Shown here piece by piece: positions 46,120 to 54,820 of a stretch of DNA of 64,000 nt. The translations under genes and the position numbers were made by a program. Each line of letters starts with the position of its first letter. Position 1 is the stretch's first letter. Source of the DNA: Roseomonas sp. HF4 (GTDB lineage Bacteria; Pseudomonadota; Alphaproteobacteria; Acetobacterales; Acetobacteraceae). Location: positions 124,001 through 188,000 of the forward strand of contig NZ_STGD01000012.1 in the NCBI RefSeq assembly GCF_005222755.1. The letters are read 5' to 3'. Below the pieces are notes generated by a model that was not told the DNA's origin, searched no databases, and saw nothing but the letters and a program-made list of their open reading frames with translations.

Positions 46120-48144
46120 CTACGGGCGGGGGGCGCCTTCGGATGCGGGCACGAGGCGAATCAGCGTCGGGCCCGTGGGCGGCGTCTCGGCGGCGCGCAC
46201 GCGGATCGCAGCCGAGACCGCCGCGCCTTCCGCGTCCAGCACCGTGATGCGGTAGAAGCCCGGCCCCGGCGGTTCCCAGGCCGCTTCCCGCCGCGCGGCC
46301 TCGTGGCCGATCGGCGCGCCGTCCACCAGGAAGGCGAGGGGTCGGCGCCCGCCGGCGGCGCGCAGCGTGACCGGCCCGGCGCCATCCGCCAGCGCCGCGC
46401 CGGGTGGCGGGAACAGCAGCCGCAGGCGATCGGCGGGCGCCGCCTCGCGCGGAGCCTCGGCGATCACGCGCATTCCCTCCCGCGGGGCCTCGGGCAGCAG
46501 GCCGAAGGCGCGCGCCAGCACCGGCAGGGCCAGGCGCCGGCCGGTCGCGCCGGGAATCGCGGTGCCGTCCGGCCGCCCGATCCAGACGCCCACCACATGG
46601 CGCGCGTCGAAGCCCATGGCCCAGGCGTCGCGCCCGCCCCAGGACGTGCCGGTCTTCCATGCCACGCCGCGCGGCCCGCCGCCCGGGAAGGGCTGCACCA
46701 GGATGGCGGCGACGGCATCGGCCGCGCGGCGATCCACGGCCTGCTCCGCCGCCCCGGCCTCCCCCGGCGTCACGCGAAGCGGCAGTGCGCGCCCGCCATC
46801 GGCCAGCGTGGCATAGAGCGCGACCATCTCCCGCAGCGTGGTCCCCGCGCCGCCCAGCGCCAGCGGCAGGGAGGCATCGGCACCGCGCGGCAGCCGGGGC
46901 GCCGCGCCCGCCACCTTGAGCCCCGAGGCGAAGCGCAGCGCGCCGATCCGGTCGAGCAGCGCCACCGCCGGCAGGTTCAGCGACATCCGCAGCGCATCGG
47001 CGGCCGTGACGCGCCCCATGAAGCCGCGGTCGATGTTCTCCGGCGCATAGGCGCCGTAGTGCCGCGGCAGGTCCGCGATCAGCGTGCCGGGCGCCACGAT
47101 CCCGCGCTCGAAGGCCATGGCATAGAGGAAGGGCTTCAGCGCCGAGCCCGGCGAGCGCACGGCGCGCGTCAGGTCGAGATGGCCCGCGCGCGCTTCCTCC
47201 CCCCAGGCGCCGGCGACCAGGGCACGCACTTCCCGCGTTCCGGCATCCGCCACCATGACCGCAAGCGTGGTGCGCTCGGGCAGGGTGGCCAGCACATCGG
47301 CCGCCAGGCGTTCCGCCGCGCGCTGCAGCGCCGCGTCCAGCGTGACCGGCACGACGCCCGTGGCGCCCGCCGCCACCTGCCGCGCGAGGTGCGGCGCGAG
47401 CCGCGGCATCGGGCGGCGCCGCGCGGGCATGTCGGCCGCCAGCGCCAGGGCGCGGTCGGCCGCCGACAGCCCGGCCGCCGGGCCGCCGCGCCGTGCCAGC
47501 ACCGCATCCCGCGCCGCGCGCGCCGCCGCCGGGTGGCGGTCCGGCCGGAGGCTGGCGGGACGGCGCGCGAGGGCGATCAGCAGCGCGCCTTCCGCCGCGT
47601 CGAGCTGCGCCGCCGGCCGTCCGAACCAGGCGAGCGCGCCCGCGCGCAGCCCCTCGATGTTGCCGCCCTGCGGTGCCAGCGTCAGCCAGATGCCGAGGAT
47701 CTCGTCCTTGCCGAAGCGCGCTTCGAGTTGCAGGGCACGGAAGATCTCGATCGCCTTGGACCGCAGCGTGCGCGGCCGCGGCTCCAGCAGCCGCGCCGCC
47801 TGCATGGTCAGGGTCGAGCCGCCCGAGACCACGCGCCCCGCCCGCGCCCATTGCGCCGCCGCGCGCGCCAGCGAGATGGGGTCCACGCCCGGATGGTGGC
47901 GGAAGCGCCGGTCCTCGGCCGCGACCAGCAGGTCGACCAGCGCGGGCGGCACGTCGGCGACCGCGGTGCGCAGCCGCCAGGTGCCGCCCGGCACCGGCAG
48001 GACCGACAATGTGCGGCCGTCGCGGTCCACCACTTCGGCGCCAGTGGCGTGCAGGCGCGTGAGGTCGGGCGGAAAAAGGCGATCCAGCGCGAGCGCAGAC
48101 CCGCCAAGGAGCACGGCGGCGGCGAGGAGGACGCGCAGGATCAT
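46120..48144 (-). CDS. pbpC: Penicillin-binding protein 1C
   Basis: 674 residues: N-terminal helix (1-20), GT51 glycosyltransferase domain with the catalytic glutamate in AAEDRRFRHHPGVD (E77) and GGSTLTMQ, then the transpeptidase domain with SPGSALKP (S334-K337), SLN (388-390) and KTGT (497-500), and a C-terminal beta domain (BiPBP_C) at about 585-674. It makes peptidoglycan in the periplasm. It lies 248 bases downstream of the alpha-2-macroglobulin gene on the same strand, the classic pairing. Confidence 0.96.
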   Translation of the reverse strand: MILRVLLAAAVLLGGSALALDRLFPPDLTRLHATGAEVVDRDGRTLSVLPVPGGTWRLRTAVADVPPALVDLLVAAEDRRFRHHPGVDPISLARAAAQWARAGRVVSGGSTLTMQAARLLEPRPRTLRSKAIEIFRALQLEARFGKDEILGIWLTLAPQGGNIEGLRAGALAWFGRPAAQLDAAEGALLIALARRPASLRPDRHPAAARAARDAVLARRGGPAAGLSAADRALALAADMPARRRPMPRLAPHLARQVAAGATGVVPVTLDAALQRAAERLAADVLATLPERTTLAVMVADAGTREVRALVAGAWGEEARAGHLDLTRAVRSPGSALKPFLYAMAFERGIVAPGTLIADLPRHYGAYAPENIDRGFMGRVTAADALRMSLNLPAVALLDRIGALRFASGLKVAGAAPRLPRGADASLPLALGGAGTTLREMVALYATLADGGRALPLRVTPGEAGAAEQAVDRRAADAVAAILVQPFPGGGPRGVAWKTGTSWGGRDAWAMGFDARHVVGVWIGRPDGTAIPGATGRRLALPVLARAFGLLPEAPREGMRVIAEAPREAAPADRLRLLFPPPGAALADGAGPVTLRAAGGRRPLAFLVDGAPIGHEAARREAAWEPPGPGFYRITVLDAEGAAVSAAIRVRAAETPPTGPTLIRLVPASEGAPRP

Positions 48145-48156
48145 GCGGACAGCAAA

Positions 48157-48214
48157 CGGAGAGGGGCTGTGCCCCCCTCCGGACCTCCCCCCACCAAGGG
48201 CTTGAGGCCCTTGG
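48157..48214. repeat. Family B hairpin repeat, copy 2 (forward)
   Basis: A G-run/C-run dyad (AGAGGGG...CCCCCCTC) near 48157-48179 is followed by CCAAGGGC/GCCCTTGG, an 8-base stem at 48194-48214 ending in GGAACC. It has the same word order as the copy at 40304. Confidence 0.6.
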
Positions 48215-48312
48215 AACCCTCGACCTGATCAAGCAACTCCGGGAGGGGGCTTGCCGGCACGTCCATGGCCACCCGTACCCACGCTCCCTCCCCGCATTCC
48301 CCCATCGAATAT

Positions 48313-48377
48313 CGGTTTCCAAAGGCCCTTCGGCCTTTGGTGGGTGGGGAGTTCGGGGGAGGGCAAGGCCCTCCCCC
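48313..48377. repeat. Family B hairpin repeat, copy 3 (inverted)
   Basis: CCAAAGGCC/GGCCTTTGG (48319-48340, loop CTTC) is followed by GGGGGAGGGC/GCCCTCCCCC (48355-48377, loop of three). This is the same two-hairpin unit as at 48157 in opposite orientation, about 100 bases away; together they fill the 247-base gap between pbpC and the alpha-2-macroglobulin gene. Confidence 0.65.
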
Positions 48378-48391
48378 GACTCGCCGCCGCG

Positions 48392-51300
48392 TCACGGCAG
48401 CACCGTGATCCTGGCCGCGTTCTGCCGCGCGAAGATGCCGGGCCGGTACATGTCCTGCGCCTCGCCGCCCGGCAGTTCGAAGCTGCCCGGCGTGACCGCG
48501 CGCAGCCGCACCGCGAGCCGCGCGAAGGGCCGCTGCGGCGTCAGGGTCACCGCGGCCGCGAAGCGGTCGTCCAGCGCCGGCTGGCTGTCGGCTTCCGTCA
48601 GCGTGCCGAGCCAGGCCATGCCCTGGATGTCGCCGGCCGGCAGGCGGGACGCGATCTCCCAGCCCGCGGGCAGGCCGTGGATGATCATCGCCTCGTGCCG
48701 TTCGTTGGTCTCGGCGCGCAGTTCGATCAGCAGGATGAAGGACGTGTTCTGCCGCAGCGTGTCGAGGTTCAGCGCCTCCCCGTTCGTCGCGTAGAAGCGG
48801 CGCGTGACGCGGAAGCCCTCGCGTGCGGCGGGCAGCGCCTCGCGCGGGATGCCGGTGATCGAGACCGACTGCCAGACCGGCGCCGTGCCGAGGTTGCGCG
48901 CGACGCCCGGGCCCGTGAGCGGCACCGACACGATAGGGCGCGCCCGCAGGGCCGAGCCGTTCACCGCGACCGTCGCGGCGCGCGTGCCCTGGCCCAGCAC
49001 CTGCGCCGCCAGCACCGCCCAGGCCTGGACCTGGGTGCTGGTGTTGGCCGGCGTGATCTCGCCGCCCGGCAGCGTGGTCAGCATGGCCGAGAGCCGGTCC
49101 GCCATCAGCCCGGATTCGCGCAGCAGCGTCGCGGTGGCGAGCGCGTCGCGCGCCGCCGAGCCGTAGTCGGCCGACCAGAACTGCCGCCCCGTGGCCGCCA
49201 GCGCGGCCGCGAAGGCGCGTTCCGCCCGCGCCGTGTCGCCGCCGCGCGCGAAGGTGGCGGCGAGCTGCGCGCGGGAGATCTGCGTCGGCATCTGGTCCAG
49301 CGCCTCGATCAGCCGGCGCGCGGCGCCGAGGCGCGGCTGGCCGGCCAGCGCCATGGCGTGCAGCCGGTAGGCCTGGGCCGCGCGGTCCTGCGGGCTGTCG
49401 CCGTCGGCATCCTCGATCGCCTCGTCGAGGAAGCGCAGCGCCTCCCGCATCGCGCCCTCGGGCACGGTCGCACCCGCCGTGCGGGCGCGCAGCAGCGCCT
49501 CCACGGCATAGGGCGTGAGCCAGGGCTCGCCCGCGCCGCTCGCGCTCCACATGGCGAAGGAGCCGTCGTAGCGCTGGCGGTCCAGGATGGAATCCACCGC
49601 GCGCTGCAGGCGCTGCGCGCGGTCGGCGTCGCCTTCCTCGGTGACGCCGGCCGAAAGCGCCAGCGCGCGCGAGGCCGATTGCTCGAGGCAGGCGAGCGGG
49701 AAGTCCTCCACCGCGCGCAGCATGGCGCCCGCGTCGAACCGCACGGCGGCGCCGAAGGACGCGCTCGCGCGCCAGGAGGCCGGCACGAAGCGCTCGATCG
49801 GCGGCGTCAGCGGCAGTTCGGCGCCGGGGCGGAGTTCCACGCCGGCCACCTCCGTCACGCGCGGGCGGGAGGATCGGATGGTGATGCGGCTCTCGCGCTC
49901 CACGCGGAACCCGTTAGGGCCGGTGACGGCCAGGCGCAGCACGCCTTCCCCGCCTTCCACGGCGCGGAGCGTCGTGAAAGGCTGCGCGCGGGCGCCGGTC
50001 GCGAGCGTCTCGGCCAGCCGGGTCGGCCCCTCGATGACCAGGCCGCCGGTGGCGGTGAGCGTGGCCGCGACCTCGCCCGCCGGCAGCTCGATGTTGTGCA
50101 GCAGGACGGACAACCGCGCCTCGTCCCCCGGCGCCAGGAAGCGCGGCAGCAGGGCTTCGGCCACGATGGCGTCGCGCACGGTGAGCGGCTTCGAGGCCTG
50201 GCCGACGCGGTTGCCCTCCCACGCCACGGCCATGAGGCGGAGTTCGCCCGCGAAGTCGGGAATGTCGAGCGGCACCATCGCGACGCCGTCCGGCCCCGCC
50301 CGCACGATGCCCGAGAACAGCGAGACGACGCGCTGCGGCGGCTGCAGCGCATCCGCGCCCTCGCCCTCGTCGCCGCCCTGGCGGAGCAGCGCGAGTTCGC
50401 CCTCGGCGGGCGCGATCAGCCGGCCGTAATCGTCGCGGATATCGACGCCGAGCCGCCGCTGGCCGAGGAAATGCCCGGCCGGGTCGGGGGAGCGGAAATT
50501 CGTCAGGCGCAGGATGCCCTCGTCCACCGCGGCCAGCGTCAGCATCACCTGGCCCTGGCCGCCAGCGACGCGCACCGGCACCTCGATGCGCTGGCGCGGG
50601 CGCACGCGGTCCGGCGTGTCGAGCGTGACGGCCAGCGTGCGCGGGCCGGGGTCGATGCCGACCCAGGCGAGGCCCAGGCCACGGCCGGGCTGGCCGTTGC
50701 GCGCCTCGCCGGGGCGGAAGACGGTGACGGCCACGTAGGCGCCGGGGCCCCAGGCGGCGTCCACCGGCACGCTGACCTCGGCGCCGGCCTCGGGCAGGTC
50801 GACCTCCTGCGTCGAGACCAGGCGGTCGGTCAGCACGGCGACCAGCGCGCGGCCGGCGAAGGGCGGCGTGATGCGGATGCGCGCCGTCTCGCCCGGCGCA
50901 TAGGCGCGGCGGTCGGCGGCAACATCCACGCGGTCAGGGATCTCGGCGCTCTCGCTCCCCGCCCAGCCGGCACGGAAGCGGATGGAGGTGACGCCGAGCC
51001 CGTTCGCGTCGGCCACTTCCAGCCGGTAGCGGCCGAAGCGGAGCGTGCGGGCGAAGCGCGCGGGCCGATCCGCCGCGACGCGGATCTCCTGCGCGTCCAC
51101 GGGTTCGTCCCGCCACACCGTCTCCCAGCGCGCGATGGAGCCGCGCACGACGATCCGCCAGTTCGGGCGTTCGCGCACCAGGCGCACGCGCAGCGTGGCG
51201 GGGACGGCGCGGCCGTCGGGCGAGACGGCGGCGATGTCGAATGCGGCCTCGGCACCGGCGTCGATCGCGTCGTGTTCGAAGGCGGGCCTGACGGCGACCA

Positions 51301-53497
51301 TGGTGCCGCGCGCGCGGATCGGCAGGATGAAGCGCGTGCGCGTCTCCCGCCCGCCGGGCTCGCTCATGGAGACGGTGACCTCGCCGCGGAGCGGCCGCGT
51401 TGTGTCGGGCGCCTGCGGCAGGTCGAGCGTGAGCGTCGTACGGCCCTGGTCGTCCGTCTCCGGGATCTGGAAGGTGAGCAGGTCGGGGGCGAATTGTTCC
51501 TGCGCCAGGCCGAAGCGCCAGCCGCGCCAGGCCTCGAAGGGCTCGGGGTCGTGCAGCAGGCGCATCTCGGCGCTGCCGGACAGGCCCGCGCCTGGCGCGC
51601 CATAGAGGAAGCGCGCTGTGACGGGAACGTTCAGCGCCTGCGGTCCAGGCACCAGCGGGCCGGGCACGGGGCCAGCCTCGACCGCGAGCCGTTCGGGTAC
51701 GAAGGCCTCGACGCGGAAGGTGGCGCGGCCGATCGGCGGGGCGTTCGGGTCGGTCAGCGCCTCGATGGTCCAGAGGCCGTAGGCCGCGCCGGCGGACAGG
51801 CGCAGCGGCCAGTGCAGCGCGGCGCCGTCCTGGCGGTCGGGCACGTGCTCGGCGGCGACCTGGCCGTTCGGGCGGCGCAGCCGCAGGCGCACCGGCAGGT
51901 CGAGCGGCCGGCCGGCGGCATCGCGCAGCATGGCGGCGAGGTTCACGGTCTCGCCCGGCCGATAGATGCCGCGGTCGAGCCAGAGGAAGGCGTCGACCGG
52001 CCCGGGATGGTCGCGCCCGGCCACGCCGCGGTCCGACAGGTCGAAGGACGCGGCCTCGAGCGACAGCACGGCGATGTCGTCCGGCGTCTCGGCATGGACG
52101 GCGACGGGCGCGAGCGGGCCGGTACCGCGCAGGATGGCGGCGGGGAAGCGCGCGAGCCCGTCGGCGCCCGTGCGGGCCTCGGCCAGGATCTCGTTGTTGC
52201 GCGCCATCAGCATCAGGCGCATCGCGGACGTCGGCGTCGCCGCCTGCAGGCTGCGCGCCTGCACCGCGAGCCCATCCGCGCCGCGCCAGGCGGTGAGCCC
52301 GATGTCGGAGACGAAGAAGGGCAGCGCCGAGGTCTCCCGCTGGCCGCGCCGCGCATCGGCGTTCTGCAGCAGCAGCACGTAGGCACCGGGTCCGGCGGCG
52401 CGCAGCACGTCGGGCAGCGGCAGCATGGCGCGGTGGGTGCGGTTGGGCTCGACGCGCTGCAATTCGGCGCGGCCTTCCCAGAGGATGCGGCCCATCTCCT
52501 CGGCGATGCGGTCGGCCATCCAGGCATCGAGGCCCTCGCCCGGCGTCCAGTCGCGGCGGAGCGGCACGAGGTTGCGCTCCGCCACGCGCACCAGCCGCAT
52601 CGTCAGGTTCGTGACGTTGACGGTCGCGACCGAGATGCGCGGCTCCTGGCCGCGCGGCAGGATGAAGGATGCGGTGTCGAAGGCGATGCGGGCCTCGCGG
52701 TTCGGCATGGCGACGGCGACCGTCGTTTCCTGTCGCAGGTTCTGCCGATCCTCGCCGGGCAGGCCGGCGCGCAGGATCAGCCGCGTGCTCGTGCCCCAGG
52801 GCAGGCCGGCGACGCAGAGCAGGTCGCCTTCCCGCTCCACCGCCATGTTCGGGATGGGCGGGTCGGCGCGGATCCAGTCCCCCGGCACCCAATCCGTGCG
52901 GCGGGCGGGCGCGTTGGTGAAGGACAGGCAGGCGCGCGCGGGCTCGGCCTCGGGCTCGGTCGCGACGCGGCGGACCAGCATGCCGGCGGCGCGGCGCGCG
53001 GCTTCCAGGCGCTGGCGGTGCTCGGGGCTGTCGACGCGCTCCAGGATCGCTTCCAGCGCCTCGATCTGCTGCACTGGGCGGTCGAGCCGGCGCAACGCCT
53101 CGGCCACGGCATAGAGGGGCGCCACTTCCGGCAGGCCGTAGGGGGCGAGCTGGAAGGCGCGCCAGGCGGCCTGCAGCGCGCGCTGGTTCTCTGGCGGCGT
53201 GCGCGAGAGCTGCGCATTGGCGAGCGCGAGCCAGTGGTCCGGCGTCCACTGGCCCATGGCGATTCGCTGTTCCCAGGCATCGGCGGCGGCGGAGAAGTCG
53301 CGCCGCGCCTCGGCCTCCCGCGCGCGCTGCTCGGCGGCGGTGCGCTGCTGCGGCGTGCCGCCGGCAGGGAAGCGCTGGCGCATCTGCTGCTGGTAGGCGC
53401 CCGCGTCGCGGTTCAGCCCCGGCAGGTCGAATTGCTGCGCGGCGGCGAGGCCCGGCAGGCCGAGCACAAGGACGAGCAGCAGGCGGATCAGACGCAT
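48392..53497 (-). CDS. Bacterial alpha-2-macroglobulin (YfhM-like)
   Basis: 1701 residues, normal for the family. The signal peptide (about 1-21, cut near LAAA-QQF) has no lipobox cysteine, unlike E. coli YfhM, so it should be a soluble periplasmic protein. The MG domains extend to about residue 1100; the thioester C1270-LEQ is intact, so it can trap proteases covalently, and a helical thioester domain follows to about 1550. It works with PBP1C to protect and repair the envelope, and its gene precedes pbpC. Confidence 0.95.
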   Translation of the reverse strand: MRLIRLLLVLVLGLPGLAAAQQFDLPGLNRDAGAYQQQMRQRFPAGGTPQQRTAAEQRAREAEARRDFSAAADAWEQRIAMGQWTPDHWLALANAQLSRTPPENQRALQAAWRAFQLAPYGLPEVAPLYAVAEALRRLDRPVQQIEALEAILERVDSPEHRQRLEAARRAAGMLVRRVATEPEAEPARACLSFTNAPARRTDWVPGDWIRADPPIPNMAVEREGDLLCVAGLPWGTSTRLILRAGLPGEDRQNLRQETTVAVAMPNREARIAFDTASFILPRGQEPRISVATVNVTNLTMRLVRVAERNLVPLRRDWTPGEGLDAWMADRIAEEMGRILWEGRAELQRVEPNRTHRAMLPLPDVLRAAGPGAYVLLLQNADARRGQRETSALPFFVSDIGLTAWRGADGLAVQARSLQAATPTSAMRLMLMARNNEILAEARTGADGLARFPAAILRGTGPLAPVAVHAETPDDIAVLSLEAASFDLSDRGVAGRDHPGPVDAFLWLDRGIYRPGETVNLAAMLRDAAGRPLDLPVRLRLRRPNGQVAAEHVPDRQDGAALHWPLRLSAGAAYGLWTIEALTDPNAPPIGRATFRVEAFVPERLAVEAGPVPGPLVPGPQALNVPVTARFLYGAPGAGLSGSAEMRLLHDPEPFEAWRGWRFGLAQEQFAPDLLTFQIPETDDQGRTTLTLDLPQAPDTTRPLRGEVTVSMSEPGGRETRTRFILPIRARGTMVAVRPAFEHDAIDAGAEAAFDIAAVSPDGRAVPATLRVRLVRERPNWRIVVRGSIARWETVWRDEPVDAQEIRVAADRPARFARTLRFGRYRLEVADANGLGVTSIRFRAGWAGSESAEIPDRVDVAADRRAYAPGETARIRITPPFAGRALVAVLTDRLVSTQEVDLPEAGAEVSVPVDAAWGPGAYVAVTVFRPGEARNGQPGRGLGLAWVGIDPGPRTLAVTLDTPDRVRPRQRIEVPVRVAGGQGQVMLTLAAVDEGILRLTNFRSPDPAGHFLGQRRLGVDIRDDYGRLIAPAEGELALLRQGGDEGEGADALQPPQRVVSLFSGIVRAGPDGVAMVPLDIPDFAGELRLMAVAWEGNRVGQASKPLTVRDAIVAEALLPRFLAPGDEARLSVLLHNIELPAGEVAATLTATGGLVIEGPTRLAETLATGARAQPFTTLRAVEGGEGVLRLAVTGPNGFRVERESRITIRSSRPRVTEVAGVELRPGAELPLTPPIERFVPASWRASASFGAAVRFDAGAMLRAVEDFPLACLEQSASRALALSAGVTEEGDADRAQRLQRAVDSILDRQRYDGSFAMWSASGAGEPWLTPYAVEALLRARTAGATVPEGAMREALRFLDEAIEDADGDSPQDRAAQAYRLHAMALAGQPRLGAARRLIEALDQMPTQISRAQLAATFARGGDTARAERAFAAALAATGRQFWSADYGSAARDALATATLLRESGLMADRLSAMLTTLPGGEITPANTSTQVQAWAVLAAQVLGQGTRAATVAVNGSALRARPIVSVPLTGPGVARNLGTAPVWQSVSITGIPREALPAAREGFRVTRRFYATNGEALNLDTLRQNTSFILLIELRAETNERHEAMIIHGLPAGWEIASRLPAGDIQGMAWLGTLTEADSQPALDDRFAAAVTLTPQRPFARLAVRLRAVTPGSFELPGGEAQDMYRPGIFARQNAARITVLP

Positions 53498-53694
53498 GGC
53501 GGGCGTTTCCGTTCGCGCGGTTCGGGAGAGAGCATGGCATGGCGAACCTGGTCCTGCACGCCACGCATGGGTGAGGCGGCTGCCCGCGCCGTGATCTTCT
53601 TCACAGTGTCTTCGCCGCTGGTCCTCCGGCGCGGCGCGGGCCTAGCATCGCGGCAACCGGCAGCAGGCCGGACACGACAAGGGAGGAGACCGCG

Positions 53695-54666
53695 ATGCCG
53701 ACATTGCCCCGTCGCCGCGCGCTGCTGCTCGCGGCCGCGGCGCCACTGGCCGCGCCGCGCATGGCTGCCGCGCAGGGCGCCTGGCCGAACCGGCCGGTCA
53801 CCATGGTGGTGCCCTATCCGCCCGGCGGCACCACGGACCTGTCGATCCGCCCGCTGCAGGAACCGCTCTCGCGGCTGCTCGGCCAGCCGGTGGTGATCGA
53901 GAACCGTGCCGGGGCGGGCGGCACGATCGGCGCCGCGGCGGTGGCGCAGGCACGGGACGGGCACACCTTCCTGGCCTTTCCCGTGGCGGTGATGACGGTC
54001 GCGCAACACGTCATGCGCCTGCCCTTCGACCCCGCGACGGCGCTGCTGCCGGTGGCGATGACCTCCATCGCGTACAACGTGGTGGCCGCGCATCCGGACG
54101 TGCCGTTCCGGGATGTGGCGGGGCTGATCGCGCATGCCAGGGCCAATCCCGGGCAGCTCCGCTTCGGATCGGCGGGGAACGGGACGATCACGCAGCTTTC
54201 GGGCGAGGTCTTCGCCGAAGCCGTCGGCATCCGGATCGAGCACGTGCCCTATCGCGGCTCCGCGCCTTCGCTGACCGACCTGCTCGGCGGGCGGGTGCAG
54301 CTGCTGTTCGACCCCGTGGCCATTCCTGCGGTGAAGGACGGGCGGCTGCGCGGGCTCGCGACCATCGCGGACCAGCGCAACCCCGACCTTCCCGACGTGC
54401 CGACGCTGGCGGAACTCGGCCATCCCGACGCGGTGGTGGTGCCCTGGTACGGCGTCGCCGCGCCGGCCGGCACGCCGCCGGCGGTGGTGGACCGGCTCGC
54501 ATCCGCGATCACCGCATCGCTGGGCGAGGCGGCGGTGGCGCGCGGCATGGCGCCCATGGGCATGTCGCCCTTCGCCGAGACGGGCGAGGCCTTCGCGAGC
54601 CGCGTGACGCGGGAACGCGAGCGGTTCGGGGCGCTGGTCAGGCGGCTGGGCGTGCAGCCGTCCTGA
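53695..54666 (+). CDS. Bug-family (TctC) tricarboxylate transporter receptor
   Basis: 323 residues. A Tat/Sec-like signal (PRRRALLLAAAAPLAAPRMAAA) precedes the periplasmic binding fold: VTMVVPYPPGGTTD, IENRAGAGGTIGA, HVPYRGSAPSLTDLLGG and VPTLAELG are all Bug signatures. It binds a small carboxylate or similar ligand. No tctA/tctB membrane genes are in the window. GGGAGGAGACC gives a strong ribosome site. A terminator-like hairpin follows. Confidence 0.93.
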   Translation: MPTLPRRRALLLAAAAPLAAPRMAAAQGAWPNRPVTMVVPYPPGGTTDLSIRPLQEPLSRLLGQPVVIENRAGAGGTIGAAAVAQARDGHTFLAFPVAVMTVAQHVMRLPFDPATALLPVAMTSIAYNVVAAHPDVPFRDVAGLIAHARANPGQLRFGSAGNGTITQLSGEVFAEAVGIRIEHVPYRGSAPSLTDLLGGRVQLLFDPVAIPAVKDGRLRGLATIADQRNPDLPDVPTLAELGHPDAVVVPWYGVAAPAGTPPAVVDRLASAITASLGEAAVARGMAPMGMSPFAETGEAFASRVTRERERFGALVRRLGVQPS

Positions 54667-54673
54667 GGCAGTC

Positions 54674-54820
54674 TCAGAGACCGTTTGAGAATGCGCCTTC
54701 GGGCGCATTCTGTTGTCCGCCACCGGCCCGCTCCCCCACCCGGCCACCAAGCGACAGTATCCTGGATGGGTGGCCGGGTGGGGGAGCGGGCCGGTGGCGG
54801 CATGCTCAAAGGGTCTCTCA
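54674..54820. repeat. 147-base palindromic element (MITE-like)
   Basis: A perfect 32-base inverted repeat (54717-54748 and 54769-54800) surrounds a 20-base loop. Outside it, 54674-54694 and 54800-54820 are a second inverted pair with 18 of 21 matches. The left arm carries an extra 22 bases forming a local hairpin. The element fills the convergent gap and includes the stop codon of the M20 gene. The structure resembles a non-autonomous palindromic element. Confidence 0.75.
54689..54710 (+). terminator. UUCG-loop hairpin after the Bug gene
   Basis: GAATGCGCC/GGCGCATTC, a perfect 9-base stem closed by a very stable C(TTCG)G loop, followed by TGTTGT. The best intrinsic-terminator candidate of the window, 22 bases after the Bug stop. 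Confidence 0.6.

Noticed and set aside
48251-53896. A 1881-codon open frame on the plus strand
   Set aside because: It is the antisense shadow of the alpha-2-macroglobulin gene; the translation is low-complexity Arg/Gly/Ala/His sequence without any domain, as expected in very GC-rich DNA.
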